This document shows, piece by piece, positions 41,830 to 54,673 of a DNA stretch of 64,000 nt (the first letter of the stretch is position 1; each line of letters begins with the position of its first letter). Where the stretch lies: positions 6,092,379 through 6,156,378 of the forward strand of contig CM060064.1 of the NCBI GenBank assembly GCA_030533445.1, written 5' to 3'. A program made the translations under genes and the position numbers. This DNA is from Cyprinodon diabolis (lineage: Eukaryota > Chordata > Actinopteri > Cyprinodontiformes > Cyprinodontidae). Below the pieces are notes generated by a model. The model was not told the DNA's origin. It was given only the letters and a program-made list of their open reading frames with translations, and did not search any database.

Positions 41830-44800
41830 TTCGGTGGCTTTTTGTTAGACTGGAGAATCATCACCCTCGATTGTCCCTCAACTCAGCCTGCATTATTGTC
41901 CGGTTAATTGTGATTAACGGTAATTAAGATTGAGCCGGACAGAAAGTGGATTTTCACTGTGGGACAAAAGGAGCACCGGATGATGAAATCCCCACTTCCC
42001 AATTCGTCCTCGCCACGCCCTCCTCAGACAAAGATTGACTTGCAGAACATCTTTTCAGTGAAAGCCAACAAAGAGCAGCAGATCTGCCCTGTGATGATTC
42101 CTTCTGATTGTTTAAACATGATGATTAAAATGAACTCATTACCTGATATGGACTTTTTCTTTTCAGCCTTAGATTTTTTATTTTAATTTTAATCTTTTAG
42201 AGTTAATAAAAACATAAGATTATACAGTGATAACTGCATTGATTTATTCAAAGAAAAAAAGCTTGACAAAAAAAAACACAGCTTTATATGACCATAAATC
42301 AAGTATTTTTGTTATTTATTTCCAATAATTATGGAAATATTAGCACTAATATTTATCCTGAAGATGACTGACAGCATGAACTATAGCCATGATTCCAAAG
42401 AATAATAATGCAACAGACTGGCAACCCCCTAAAAATACATACAATTACTTCTCTATACATATTTACATCTAAAGTCAAGTTATTGTATCCATTTTTTTTA
42501 AATATTTTAAATGACCTAAAATTATTTATTTAGTCATTGTATATGTATTTTAAACTATTAAAACAGACATGTAATTATTTAATTGTTTATATTACAATGT
42601 TCTGGTATATTTAAATCATCTAATTAATTTAATTAATAAGTATTGAATCTACTTATTTTATAGTACAGTTCTTTATAATTTTTTTTCCTCCATAATCCTC
42701 AAAGATCCCATCACAATGATTATAAAAATATCTTGTGACTTCCACATGGTGTCTCACGCCCCCCTGCAGGGTCCAGATCCCTAGTTTGGGAATCCCTGAA
42801 GTCTGGGTTAATCACGATTCAATCTAAATCTAAATGTAAAGGATTTCAGATGAATGGATGAGAAATAAAGTTCCTGACAAGTATTAGGCCAGGAAATAAC
42901 CCAAAGTTATTCCTTAATGTTCCATAAAACCACAGCGGGAGCCATTATCCACCAATTAAGGAAATAAGAAGCAGAGATAAACCTTCTCCAAAGGGAAAAA
43001 CTGCAGACTACTCTTACCATAAATGGGAAACATCTGCATATATTGATTTAATCATAATTAATCATATTTTTAAGCAAATCCTTATCGACAAATTTAGGCC
43101 AAAAAATAAAAATAAACTTACAGTAATATTAAACCAAAACCTAACGTTATACAGAGTATTTATAAATGCAGTGGGCAGAGTGTGTGAGAATGCTTTATGT
43201 TCAGGGTACGATCCTCTGACCTTTCAACACCCCCATTAGTAATCCTGCAAAATGTATTACCACTTGTGGCATTGCTTTCTGATGATAGTTTGATAGTTGG
43301 CAAATATTCTTTTTTTTTCAGTTAATTATAAATAGTAGGAAATCTAGAAATATACTGACAAAATGTTTCCCATGAAAATATATTTATTTACTAAGAAGAA
43401 ATTAGAAACAAAAGACAAATCTGGACAAAGAATGTGGCGGCCATTTTTGTTTCCATTGTTGGAAACATGTTTCTAGTTGAGCTTCAGTTTTTTTCTTCAG
43501 AGTTAAAATTTCTAATCCAACCAGACAATATAATATTTACTCTTTAAATCATTTGGTTCACTGCCTGTAAGCAGCATAATCAGGGCAGCAGCCTAAGACA
43601 AAACTTGTGTTAAAGTCAAAATGCTACGAATAGCTTGCGAGCTGCATTTAAACAACCTGACACATTATTTTTTCATATGAATTAAAGGTTAATATTTTTA
43701 GGTAATTTTTGATATTGAAAACTTTAGAAATTGTTAATAAAAACTGCCGTCTGGTTTCATGCTGCTATATTCTAAATTGTTGTTTTTCATAGCAACACTA
43801 CAATATTTTAAAATAATCATTTTGGTTGAATGAAATACTTTTATTAAAACCAGTTAAAAAAAGACAGGAGAATAGAAGATTTTTTTTTACAGCTTAGAAG
43901 AAATATGTAAAAATATTTTTTGTGTATTCCTTTTGGGTTATAATTTTTCTGCCTGTTTCTAAAGTAAATTAATAATATTATGAGTTAATACTATTGTAAA
44001 GTAATTTTATGTTTTGAAATTAGGCAGATTTTTAAATGTGAAACCAATGTAAAATATTTTAAAATGATGGATTTTGATGAAACTATATATTTTTTTGGCT
44101 TACAACTACTTTAACAATTTTACACAATAAAACAAACCTTACATTTCCAAAGATGAAGTTTGAACAAACTTTTATGGATTATTTTTTATTTTTTACAGTG
44201 ATGCAGTTTCCCTTATAAATATAAAAATTAGAGAGAGCTTTTTAAACAAAAAAGCTGTAATAATGGTTTTATTGTTGCTTAAGATGTCTGCTTTAAGCCC
44301 TTTAATTATTCGGCTGTTCTATTAAATAAATGTTATAACTGATGTAGATTGATGCCATTTTGTCACTAAATATTTTGAATATGAATATTCAGATTAACCT
44401 TTTTATTTGCTTAAATTTGCTTTATTTTATTGCACAAAATTTGTATCTGTTATGTAACTTGAATAATTGGCTTATTTATTTAAATCTGCTCATTTTGTTT
44501 TCTATATAAAATGCTTCAAATTTAGTTTTGTCTTTTTAATTATTTAATGCTGTATAAATGGAATACATTTTCTTACATAAACTGAATGTGGTATAGCTTC
44601 CATATAAACAGCATATTAAAAAGTACCGAAAATATATTTATTGAAAAAAAAAATCTAGATCAAGATAATGCTAAATAAAAATGGAAAAATATATATCTAC
44701 TGGTCATAAGTAAATAGTGTCAGGAAGGTAGTGGGGATTTATTAACTTCTTTTAAACTGTGGTATTTAAATTTGATTACATTTCATCTATGTGTGAAACT

Positions 44801-46075
44801 TCCTTTATAAATTCAAAGAGATCATATTCCTATTTAGGTATTTTGATGCTTGTTAACTCGGTATTAGGAGTCCAAGCTGTTTTCTGTAAAATAATGTTTA
44901 TCTCTTCTCATGCAAGATAAAGTATTGATTCTCACAGTGGGAATCATTCATCTCTGCCAAACATTTCATAGTGGTATTTACAATAAAAGTAGAAATGCAA
45001 TTCAAGCTTTAAGGGCAGGTTTACTGTTATTATTAAAAAATTGTGGGCTTCTTATTATCAAGAAATGAGTTAATACTAATCTTTAAAAATACCAAGTGTC
45101 CACAATACACCACCCTTTTATTTGTTTATTTTTTTCTGAAAACAACCTCAGTGGAAATTTATAACATTGAATATTATCAGAAAAAGAAACAGACAGTTTA
45201 TTATCTGCAGACCTGTTTGCTGTTTGAAAGATGCTACATAAAAAAGAACATAAATAAGCGAAGATTTTCCTATAGAAAGATGAAATTCAAATAGTGAGTT
45301 CTCCTTTTGGTGAATAAATTTAGGAAGATGAATAGTGAAGTTTACACCATACTCTATCGCCACCTGGTGGTAATGGAAGGGCAGGAATCTTTATACAGTT
45401 TCAGAATAAAAAATAAGTTTTTTTTGTATGAAGGTCAGAATGTTTTGTGGATCTTTGTGTTTCGATGAACAGAGAATTTAAACTTCTTGTGATTCCAAAA
45501 ACTGCCTCAAGTTATTAGTTTATTTTTTCCTGCATTCAGGAAAAATGTTGCTTAGAGACACTGAAAATTGGTTTCTGCCAGCAACAAAAATCACATCTGA
45601 GTTTGGTCAATATTAATGTTTTGGCATAAAATGAGAGCAAGGTTATCTTTGCATCGATGGGTCAAATCAGAGCTCCGGGAACTGAAGTGTTTTCTGAAAA
45701 CTTCTAAGAAGCAGAGTTGCTGCATTCTTCTTTTTATATCCTCAGCATCATGTGGGTCTGCACTGGAGGATAGACAGGTTTCAGAAACAGGGTGGATTTT
45801 ATATCACTGAATCTGTTTTGGGGGATTTTACTTGATTTAATTGTTGCAAATTAGCTGTAATGCATACATGGGATCGCTGCTTTTCATGAATGTCTACAGT
45901 TTGTTATTGTTTGTTCATCCCATTGAATACACAAAATAAAGAAATTGGACTACTTGCCCACTAGCAAAATAAGTCATTATTATATTGGACCCCTCTTGGA
46001 TCGCCCTAATTGCGTGTGGCATATAACCTACTTATATTTTAAGAAATAAGAACAATCTAGCAGCAGATTTGTTTG
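41830..46075. other. Long AT-rich stretch, no genes recognised
   Basis: Except for short frames without motifs (41959-42186, 45043-45294, 45616-45810), I find nothing coding. A CTCF-like 13/14 match (CCACCAGGTGGCGA, minus strand) lies at 45357-45370. Base composition is strongly AT, with many T and A runs. Confidence 0.4.
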
Positions 46076-46086
46076 CTACACCTGTG

Positions 46087-47730
46087 CAGGGGTGGAAAGT
46101 AACGAATTACATTTACTCACGTTACTGTAATTGAGTACTTTTTATGAGTAATTTGTAATTTTCTGAGTAGTTTTTGAAATGTGTAATTTTCACTTTTACT
46201 CGAGTAAATTTTAACCTAAGTAGTTTTACTTCGCTACATTTAAAACCCCCTCACGTTACTGAGTAAAAAAAAAAATAAAAAAAAAATGAAGCTAAGGCGG
46301 AAATTCAACTGAAGAAACTCATTACTTCCATTCAATCTGAGGCTGATCCGCCTCCGATGCAGCCAATCCACTTCAAGCTACATTTCCTCGATGCCCAATC
46401 ATCTTCCAGCACTCAACTTAAAAGCCACTCCAAATCATCTCTAGGCCTGCTCTTCAACAAGCGCAAGATCCGTCGCTCCTATGTCGGACTTTGATTGAGA
46501 CAACCCACCTCCATCCCCTTCTCCACCCTTGTAGTAAGCTCATCCGACTCCTCCTCGATGCTCCTTCAACCTCACCTCTAGTGTGTATTCCCTCCAGACT
46601 TTCATGGAGTTCCCTTTCAATTTAAACGGTCTGGCAGAAGACCGCCATGATTGAGCCTGGTTCTGCCAGAGATTTCTTCCCAAAGGGGAGTTTTTTCTCT
46701 CCACAGTCGCTTCATGCTTTCTCTTCATGGACAGGTCATGGACAGTTTATGCAAACTTTGTTCATTCAGTGACATCTAACTCAAGCATCACCCTGTATAC
46801 CAGCCTCTATGGATTAACCAAACTTCATCTATCTAAACTCCACCACCAGTTTCCGGCCCGGGGGGAATATCCTTATTCTCACACATCAGTTTATCTGCAT
46901 TAAAGTATAAATCAGCATTTATGTTTCCTGCCGAGGCCTGAGCGCCAAAGTTCAAACTATTGTATCAATAAACTCTTCTAATTGCATCTTTCTCTCTCTG
47001 TGAGTTTTTCAGATTGAAATACTGATGGTGAAAAAATTCAATGCGGCCGGAAATTTAAACCACTGTGTCATGGAACCGACACATAAACGCCATTAAAAAA
47101 TAGAAGAAGACTTTTGACTTTTAACAGCACTTTATTTAGACAATTCAAGCATAATAAACAATTGAAGAAAACCAAGTGTCAGTTAAAAATCACTATTAAA
47201 GTAAAACAAGTGCCAGTTAAAATCATTAAATGAGGAGTTTGTTAATAACAGTGGGATCCTGTTGTGTTTTAGTTTGATTTCTGGTATCTTTTGGGCATTT
47301 AATTTTGTGTGCATTTTGAAAACTTTAAAATGTATTTAAATTTCTTTATTCCTATCATGGTGTCTGTTGGACAGTAGGATTGAAAATTGTTTGCACTTTA
47401 TGGTACAGGTTGTGACTCATTGTGCTGTGAGGAAGTATGTTCTTTAGCCCAGCTGATCTTTTGCAAGTGAGGATGTCCAATGAAATACGCCTTGAAATCG
47501 ATTAAAACACCTTATGGTCAATTTGATTCATGACTCATCCTTTGTTTGCATTAAATAACTCAAAGTAACTAAATAACTTTTACTCAAATTACATTTTAAA
47601 TGAAGTAATTTTGTACTTTTACATGAGTAAATTTTGAGATGGGTAATTTTACTTTTACTTTGAGTAGAATTTAGGCAAAGTAAAGATACTTTTACTCAAT
47701 TACAATTTTTTAGTACTCTTTCCACCTCTG
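46087..47730. mobile_element. 1,644-bp non-autonomous hAT element
   Basis: CACCTGTG flanks the element perfectly (46079-46086, 47731-47738). The ends are CAGGGGTGGAAAGTAAC and the inverse of CAGAGGTGGAAAGAGTAC. Several hundred bases of each end are AT-rich and rich in TTTTACTC-type words in inverted relation. The middle (46300-46980) contains unrelated sequence, including a SINE/LINE-tail segment at 46600-46740. No transposase frame was found, so it depends on another element. Confidence 0.88.
46600..46740 (+). repeat. SINE/LINE-tail segment carried inside the hAT element
   Basis: GGCAGAAGACCGCCATGATT, CTGGTTCTGCCAGAG, TTTCTTCCCAAAGGGGAG and CTCTCCACAGTCGCTTCATG match the antisense copy at 2560-2830 block for block. 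It inserted into, or was captured by, the hAT interior. Confidence 0.6.
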
Positions 47731-48084
47731 CACCTGTGTAATATGAATCCCTCTTAACATCTCGGGAGACCAGTGGAGCAGTTTAGATTAACCCGTTTTG
47801 TGTAGAAGGAACCAGTTATAGTGTCTTTGAATTTTGTGAAATGATGCATTATCCATCTGGTGTAGCCATTGCAAAATTGACCCACTATGGATATAAATGG
47901 CAGACATCAAGGTCAAGGTAAATGCTTTTTATCCCAGAAGGGTAATTGTTTTGTACAGATAGTGGTCACATAACAATTAGCACATGACAGCATAAAAAAA
48001 AGGCATATTAGGATGTTTACAAACATTACTGACAAGTTGTATTCATTAAGAAGCCATATTACTAACTCTTACATGATTTACTGA

Positions 48085-48425
48085 TCTGTCCATCCATCTT
48101 CAGTCATGGTCAATGCTGGTGCCTTTTTCTGGCAGTTTATGGGAAAAAGGCGTCGCACACCAAGGAAAGATCACCAGTTCATCACAGAAACACACATTCA
48201 CACTCAAGGGATGTTTAGAGACATAAATGAACATGACAATCATGTTTCTGTACTTTGGAAGTGAACTAGGGCACCCAGAGAGAACCTGCAGAGGCATGGG
48301 GACATGCCACCTCCATGCATAATGACTCTAGCTTGGGAATCAAACACATGATCTTCTTGCTGCAGGGCTAATGTCCTGCAAACTGCACCATTGCGGAGCC
48401 TAGGGTCCATCACCCTCCAGCCACA
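48085..48425 (-). repeat. tRNA-derived SINE, antisense copy, diverged
   Basis: Read on the minus strand it follows the order of the 49748 copy: AGGACATTAGCCCTGCAGCA, a degenerate B-box region, GGTTCTCTCTGGGTGCCC, then the 3' half ending near CATTGACCATGAC. It is old and partly rearranged. Confidence 0.6.
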
Positions 48426-48619
48426 CACTATCAGTCAAACAGACCATTAGCTCATTTTAAAAACTTTACTGGTACTAACTGCATCACAACTACCACAGTT
48501 CTATGTATGTAAGTATACAAGATCTCATGTGTTTCACATAAGAAAAATAATGATTATTGACTCTTGAAATCTCTCTTTTTTCTTGTACATTATTTTTTTC
48601 ATGTGGAAAAATTCGCTCT

Positions 48620-49175
48620 AATTATCTACATTTATGCCAATAGAATTTTCCTTTTTAATTTCTTTTAAGCTTCCATCCATCATGGACAACACCTCCTACC
48701 CTCTGCATCAGACAGTAGAGGAGCTGAGCAGCTCCTTTAGTGAAAGACTTTTACACCCTGTTTGTAAAAAGGGGCCCCACAGCAGGTCATTCATCCCTGC
48801 TGCAACCAGACTCTACAATACAACACTACAACTGCAATAACTCAGCAGTGTATAATGTGCAATTACCATTTGATACTCTGTGCAATAACCTGTTTCTCTA
48901 TAGTTAACACCCAGTGCAATAACTATATATAGATATAAACATCCATCTATATAAATACCCATGTTAACACCCTGTGCAATAACCCTGTATAATAATCCTA
49001 CTATAAAAAAAAAAAAAAAGCTGTCATATGTGGACGCACTGTATATACTGTATATTTCCCATGCACATCTTTCTTCCTTTGGCACATTCTTCTTCTTCTT
49101 CTTTGACTATTTGTGCAAAGGTAATGAGTACATTTCTCCAGTATGAGATCAATTAGTCAATCAATCAATTAAGGA
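48620..49175 (+). repeat. 3' end of an L2-like LINE
   Basis: The short frame 48634-48840 ends KKGPHSRSFIPAATRLYN, resembling the C-terminal end of fish L2-type RT proteins. It is followed by repeated GTGCAATAAC words and the tail GTATGAGATCAATTAG with (ATCA)n. 5'-truncated; no RT motifs remain. Confidence 0.55.
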
Positions 49176-49740
49176 AAGATACATTCTATTATTTAGACTT
49201 AACTTCCTTAAAAGTCCACTAGATGGGAGTAGAGTCTAACTATAGACAGAAACACCACAGCTAGTATGTGAGGAATGTGAGGAGGTCCCACTCTGCTGTT
49301 TTTTTCGGAATACCAGAGATTATACCTGGACTTTAATTCTGCTTAAAGCATAAAACAACTTAGAATCTGGAGAGAAACTGTCAGCTTTAGTTCCTGCTGT
49401 TTTTATTCTGTGAAAAGAGCAAATGTTTCAAAACTACACAGCTGTCGGGACCAGATGAGGAATATTTTTTAATCTAGAAAGTAGAGCATCTTTACCATGC
49501 GGAGGATCAAAGTTTAGCAGTGACAGTCAGTGGGAGAAGAGGAACCATTGGGTGACCTACAGGTAGGTGACTGAGATTGCTCCTGAAACCAGTAGCACCT
49601 AAGTCTCTAGCAGGTCAGAATTTTCTGGTTAGGAAGGGAGATTTGGTGTCTTCTGGATCCTGGATGGTCCCTGGATGCTGCTGCACTGTAATAACTGACC
49701 TTGCTGCTCTCATCAAAAGGCCTTATTTACTCTTCATCAA
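49176..49740. other. Unassigned stretch
   Basis: No recognisable repeat ends or domains. Short frames only. Confidence 0.25.
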
Positions 49741-49747
49741 CATTTTG

Positions 49748-50118
49748 GCTGTTCAGTGGAACACTGGGTAATAGCACTGTTACCTTGCAGCAAGAAGGTT
49801 TCAGCTTCCATTCCCGGACCGTTGTCTTTCTGCATGGAGTCTGCATGTTCTCCATGAGCATGCGTGGGTGCTCTCTGGGTACTCCTGCTTCCTCCCACAA
49901 TCCACAAACATGACTGTTAGGTTAATTGGCTTCTCTAAATTCTCCTTAGGTCTGAGTGTGTGAATGGTTATTTGTCTCAGTGATGCCCTGCAATGGACTG
50001 GTGACCTGTCCATGGTGGACCCGTCTCTCGCCCATAGACAGCTGGAGATAGGCACCAGCACCCCTCGCTACCCCAGCAGGGATAAGCATGAAAGCAAATG
50101 GATAGATGGATTGGATGG
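49748..50118 (+). repeat. tRNA-derived SINE, copy 2 (near full length)
   Basis: ATAGCACTGTTACCTTGCAG and a degenerate B-box (CAGCTTCCATTCCCGG) are followed by TTTCTGCATGGAGTCTGCAT, CTGGGTACTCC, TGTTAGGTTAATTGGC, CTCGCCCATAGACAGCTGGA and a (GGAT)n tail near 50118. It has more of the 3' half than the 25621 copy. Confidence 0.75.
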
Positions 50119-50205
50119 ATTTATCAACATTAACTCTAAGTACGCATTTTTCAACCCTGTTAAAATATGCAAAGCAGGAACCTGATCTGAAGATCAGGCT
50201 TTGTG

Positions 50206-50937
50206 TGTTGGGATCTGGAGATCTGCCACCTGTCTCCAGCAGAGAGCGCTGTGGGTCTCCTGAGCTGGAGCCTTCCCACACACCTGAGGATCATCAACTC
50301 ATCAGGAGACCTCCCTTCATAAGCAGCGACCAGACCTGCCTTCAGCGCCGGAGTGTTGACCAGTTTTGGTTAGCGGAACCTGAGCCACTACTTGTGTTTA
50401 GAATCTCTGTCTGCTTAGTGAGCAACCTGATCCTAATCAGTATCTGTCCTCTCTGCTCACAGGAAACCTGACTGAACTCTGAAGCTCTGGAGGAGCTCAC
50501 GTTTGGAAACCTGCCTGCCTGCCCTAGGAAGCCAAACTTGAAGATTCTCAGTCTGAACCATCCTGCTAGTTCTCTGGGGAGAACTAGGAAATCATCTCAA
50601 GGTCTGAATCTCGCTAGCCTGAAGCTAAGCTCTGTCGCTGCTGAACTCTCTCTGCTGGAACTACAGTCTCTGGACCCAACCGGTTCCCTCTCTCCATTGA
50701 ACAGTCTGAACCTCGTCAAGGTACAAACCAAGATCTAATACTCTGCCAAGTCCCCCGTTGCTATCTGGCTAACCAAACTATCCCTCTCTGCAGATTACTC
50801 TGTGAAACCAGAAATCCGGACCAGAACCAGAACCTGTACAATAACTCTGTGTGCATCTTTTAATAAATCGTTAAACTTTTACTCTGCTTCGTGTGGTGTT
50901 CTGCATGTGGGTTTGATCACAGAGACCCATCATGACA
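50206..50937 (+). repeat. Solo LTR (relative of the nested element's LTR) with 5-bp duplication TTGTG
   Basis: TTGTG flanks it perfectly (50201-50205, 50938-50942). It begins TGTTGGGATCTGG and ends ACCCATCATGACA, as the 33472 LTR does. TTCATAAG (near 50316) precedes GCCGGAGTGTT (50347-50357), matching the transcript-start segment of the relative (GCCGCAGTGTT). A poly(A) signal AATAAA is near 50861. Length is 732 bp. No internal region remains. Confidence 0.88.
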
Positions 50938-50942
50938 TTGTG

Positions 50943-51410
50943 ATTTGATGCCAATCTTTGATTACCTATTGTTTCCACAGCTTGATTGATTGTCTCGCTG
51001 TAGCCCATCTGCTTGAAGCTGAGTTCACTGATGCCGTTCTTCCTATTTCTGCTGTAATAAACAGTTACTTAAACAGCTGTTCTCTCCTTCATTAAAAACC
51101 ATTCTGCTTATTGTTGAATGATCTCTGACAAAACTATCACATTTTGGAAAGTATTTCTTTACAGTCTATTCTCTTGTTAGCTTATGGAGATGCTTGTTGG
51201 TAAATTTTTCTTTTTTTATGACCAGCATGTCTAACACCAATAAGGTTTAAATGATAATTCTGGTCATATTTAGAATTCAAACTTCTGAAAGTATTTTAAA
51301 TATGAAATTATTACATAATTTCCAATAAATGATAAGTGTTTTTAATTAAGAGTAATTTTCCTTTGAATGTGCTTTACTGGAGGCATCCATGTTTGTCAAA
51401 GAACACTACT
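50943..51410. other. Unassigned stretch
   Basis: AT-rich, with nothing recognised. Confidence 0.25.
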
Positions 51411-51415
51411 GCCAC

Positions 51416-51700
51416 CTACGGGTTTGTGACGTCACGGTGCGGTATCGGCTGTTCATCAAGTCCCAGTGCTGTATCTGGTGTTTGTAACAACGCGCTATTA
51501 TCCAAGTCATCTTGAAAACATTCTTCTTCCAAATGTTGGCTACATATTACGTGTTTTTTCTCTGGCCAGCAGTTCGATGGCAAATCCTCCCTCTTCAAGT
51601 TGGCAATCCAACGACGAACCCATCCGTGGAGGATCAGGAATTGGAAAGGTAAAATAAATATTTATTTTTTCACTTTTACCCTATGTATTATAACATCCAA
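51416..51700 (-). pseudogene. Decayed THAP-domain coding sequence, copy 2
   Basis: The minus strand reads LKREDLPSNCWPEKKHVICSQHLEEECFQDDLDNSALLQTPDTALGL. This includes the C-x2-H pair (CSQH) and the CF that follows in THAP domains. Upstream, RRWIAN keeps the conserved tryptophan, and a shifted frame has FPIPDPPR at the FxxFP position. The start methionine and first zinc ligand are lost with a deletion. It is the best preserved of the three copies in the second half of the domain, but it has stops and frame breaks. Confidence 0.65.
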
Positions 51701-51945
51701 CTGCGCTAGGCTCACCGCACTATGACCTCACTGCTGGAAGATGTCAGGAGTGAGGTGTTACTATATATGGGCAAAAATGGCCGCTCCCAGACTCTGTGAT
51801 CGAAACGACAATTATTGTTTTCAATTTTTTTACTCATAAAAGCTAAATTGATTAAATCACTGCAAACGTATTAGTTTTAGGTATGAATAATGATCCATTG
51901 ATTATTCCTTGCTGGCCGGACTTTTCCTTTAAATTTCCCCTCACA
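51700..51945 (-). repeat. Upstream part of the THAP repeat unit, copy 2 (with deletion)
   Basis: It shares GCGCTAGGCTCACC, CAGGAGTGAGGTGTTACTAT and GAAACGACAATTATTG with copy 1. It lacks about 160 bp between the start codon region and the GCGCTAGG block. It ends near CTTTTCCTTTAAA. Confidence 0.55.
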
Positions 51946-53190
51946 GCTTTTTCTTCCTAATTCTCTGTAATTGGTTTACATTTCAGAACCTTCATGGATT
52001 CATCCATTACTTAGATGTTTTTCAACTCATTTGCTGATTATATTGGCATCCAGCTGGCATATCTAATAAATTAATTTCACAGTATTTTGCAGACATTCAT
52101 TAATGACCAGCTCTCTCGAGGTCTCGACACCCCAATCTGCTGTTGGCTTAAACTAAAAATGCAGTCTCAGTATGAACTTTGACTAGGCCCTTTCATTTTG
52201 CAGCACTGGCATATTAGTTTCTGTTTCCCAGCAATGTGGAGCAGCTTTGCTGTTGCGTTTGGTATTGTCCATTTGTAGCCCAGTCTCAAGGTGACCAGGT
52301 GCTGCGTTCTCCCTGGGCAACAATGTTTTTAACTCTTGTTGTGAGAAGTTACTGCTGAGAAATTGCATCTAATCATGCTGCTGAGGATTGGACCATAATT
52401 TTCTTCTTTGGCCACATCTGTTCCAGGGAAATTTTCAAGAAGTCTTACAAATCTTTCATGTTGAGAATTGCAAACCTAAACCATGACGACATATTTTTTT
52501 TTGGCAGAAGAGTGTTTTTCTTGTCAGCTGTTGGAAACAAGCCACACCTGCTCTGCACTGTCTTGTCATGGCGCGTTACATGTACAGCACTGATCTCTTA
52601 CATGTAGATTTCATTGCATTTTCTTTTAGCTTTTCTCTCTCTGAACTTTGGAAGAATTTGATGGGATCTCCAGTAAAGGAAAAATTGGCAGCTATCTGAA
52701 ATTGGTACCTTATAATAGTTTTCTTTGGCCTGATACCCTTCAAAGATTGACGGGTAATACCACTGTTGATGTCTTGGTTGGTTTTGAACTGTGAACTGCT
52801 GATCTTGATGTGTTTATGATTATAGTAATTAGGGTTGTTTATGGTTTTAAATTGAAAGATACAGATTCCTTATTTTGATTCTGGTTCATATCGATTCTCG
52901 ATTCCAATTCTTTAGGAAGAAGTTTTATAAAAGTCTCCATGTTATAAATGAGCTCGCTAACCAGATTTCTGTCTGCATGAAATAGTTTTAACTTTTCAAA
53001 TAAATTTAATTCCTTGAGAAGCTAACTTTTTGTGATCATTCATATTAGTTATAGTAATTTTCCACCAGTTTATAAAAATCAAACCTATGAACTTCAATAT
53101 AAAAGTAATGAAATTTACATTTTCACATGGAACTTTATTGCTTAAAACCTCATTTCAATACATTTACGTATATCTGATGCTTTGGGTTAT
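51946..53190. other. Unassigned stretch
   Basis: No domain or repeat ends were recognised. The frame at 52183-52368 is short and featureless. Confidence 0.25.
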
Positions 53191-53194
53191 ATAT

Positions 53195-53425
53195 TTGTTA
53201 AAAGGGAGTTTTCCTCTCCACTGTCGCTACCTACAAACATGCTTAGTGTGATTGATTAAGGGATTGCCTTCGAGTCAATGAGTCGATGCAATCAACTGCT
53301 GTTCCTTAGATAGAAAACTTTGAATCAATTTGACTGTATGATCTGGTTGAACTTTTAAGGGCCTTGGGATGACGTGCTGTAAAGTGGCGCTATATAAATA
53401 AACTGAATTTAATTTAATTATTTTA
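53195..53425 (+). repeat. Fish SINE/LINE-tail copy with AATTT-type 3' end
   Basis: AAAGGGAGTTTTCCTCTCCA, GAGTCGATGCAATCAACTGC, TAGATAGAAAACTTTGAATC, TGTATGATCTGGTTGAA and AAGTGGCGCTATATAAATAA occur in the same order as at 21370-21632. The front end is truncated. Confidence 0.65.
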
Positions 53426-53908
53426 TATACATTATTTAGTCTGTTTTGCGGTACAAAGCTAAGTGAGCTGCAAGAAAAAGCAGCTCACCAGGGAGGAATC
53501 CTGCTAGAGTTTAAACTCTCAGTGTCGTTTATTGCTTCGCAGTTCAGCTCAACTAGACATGGGAGTTGTATTGTTTTACTTTAGTGGACAGATGAATGAG
53601 CTGATTTCATTGTATGAAACAGATGTTTTATTGTATAAAACAGAATCTAAATAAAGTAAAACTGAAAATGATACATAAGTTGGTCAGGTTTGTATTACTG
53701 TGCTTTAAAGTATATTCAGAAGTCTGAATAATCTTGCTGGCATGCCTTTCTTTGCATAATATAATCCCATATCCAGTGTTGTACAGGTAGGCATATTTAC
53801 TGGTGGTCAGTGTACTAAGTGCAGTTGATTAGCAGAACCTAGATACTTTCTCTTTGAGTTTAGAAAATATTAGTAGTTGGCCTCACTTTGTTAAGATGAG
53901 TGGAGGTT

Positions 53909-54416
53909 TGTAGAGGACCAACATGCAGAGAGATTGTTTCTGGCAGATTTAGAATTGAATAGAAAATCCCTTTATTGTTCCATAATAGGGAAGTTGTGGG
54001 GGGAAAAAAAAGATGTGGTAGGGGATCGACCCCAGAACCTTAGGGGTCATATTTTGTTGAAGCACCACCGCGCTATTAGAGCAGTAATGATGAGGGTGCT
54101 GGTAACAGAAGCATAAAACCGATATTCCAAACTAGGGAACACAGGAACCAGAACAGAGGGTAGCACAGGATTTCAGGAGGGAATGACAAGAATCCAGCAA
54201 AGAGTAAATGGAGAAGAGTATATATGGCAGAAATAACAATGAATGGAGTAAGTGATTGGGAGCAGGTGTGGACAGAAGTAACTAGAAGGGAACAATGGGA
54301 AAGGAGAGTGGCCGCAAGGGAGGGCAGGGGGCCTACAGTAACAAGGGAATAAAACAGGGTTTAATATAGCTAGAAAATAACTTAAATTACCCTTAAGGTA
54401 AATTCACCTCATGACA
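53909..54416 (-). repeat. Probable solo LTR, antisense
   Basis: On the minus strand it runs from TGTCATGAGG (54416) to TCCTCTACA (53909). It has TATATACTC in the promoter position and an AATAAAGG poly(A)-type signal near the end. It shares the TTCTAGTTACTTCTGTCCAC and ACACCTGCTCC blocks with 54674-55100. Flanks do not show a matching 5-bp duplication, so the ends are provisional. Confidence 0.5.
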
Positions 54417-54673
54417 AGAAAGCACAGAATTAATAACATAGTAAAAACTTGAACACAACAAAAATCTAGACCACCAGATCATAACAGATTCTTCTGCCTC
54501 AGCTGTGGAAACTGCAGCTCCTCATGAGTTACAACGGGCAACATTCATGGCTTTAATCTGAAACCTTGCAATTATAAAAAACAGGGCTGAAGCACTTCTT
54601 TAGATTCATTGTTATTAATCAATTTTTGAAATATTCGTGAACTAATTTAAACTCATAACTATTAACTAGTGTT

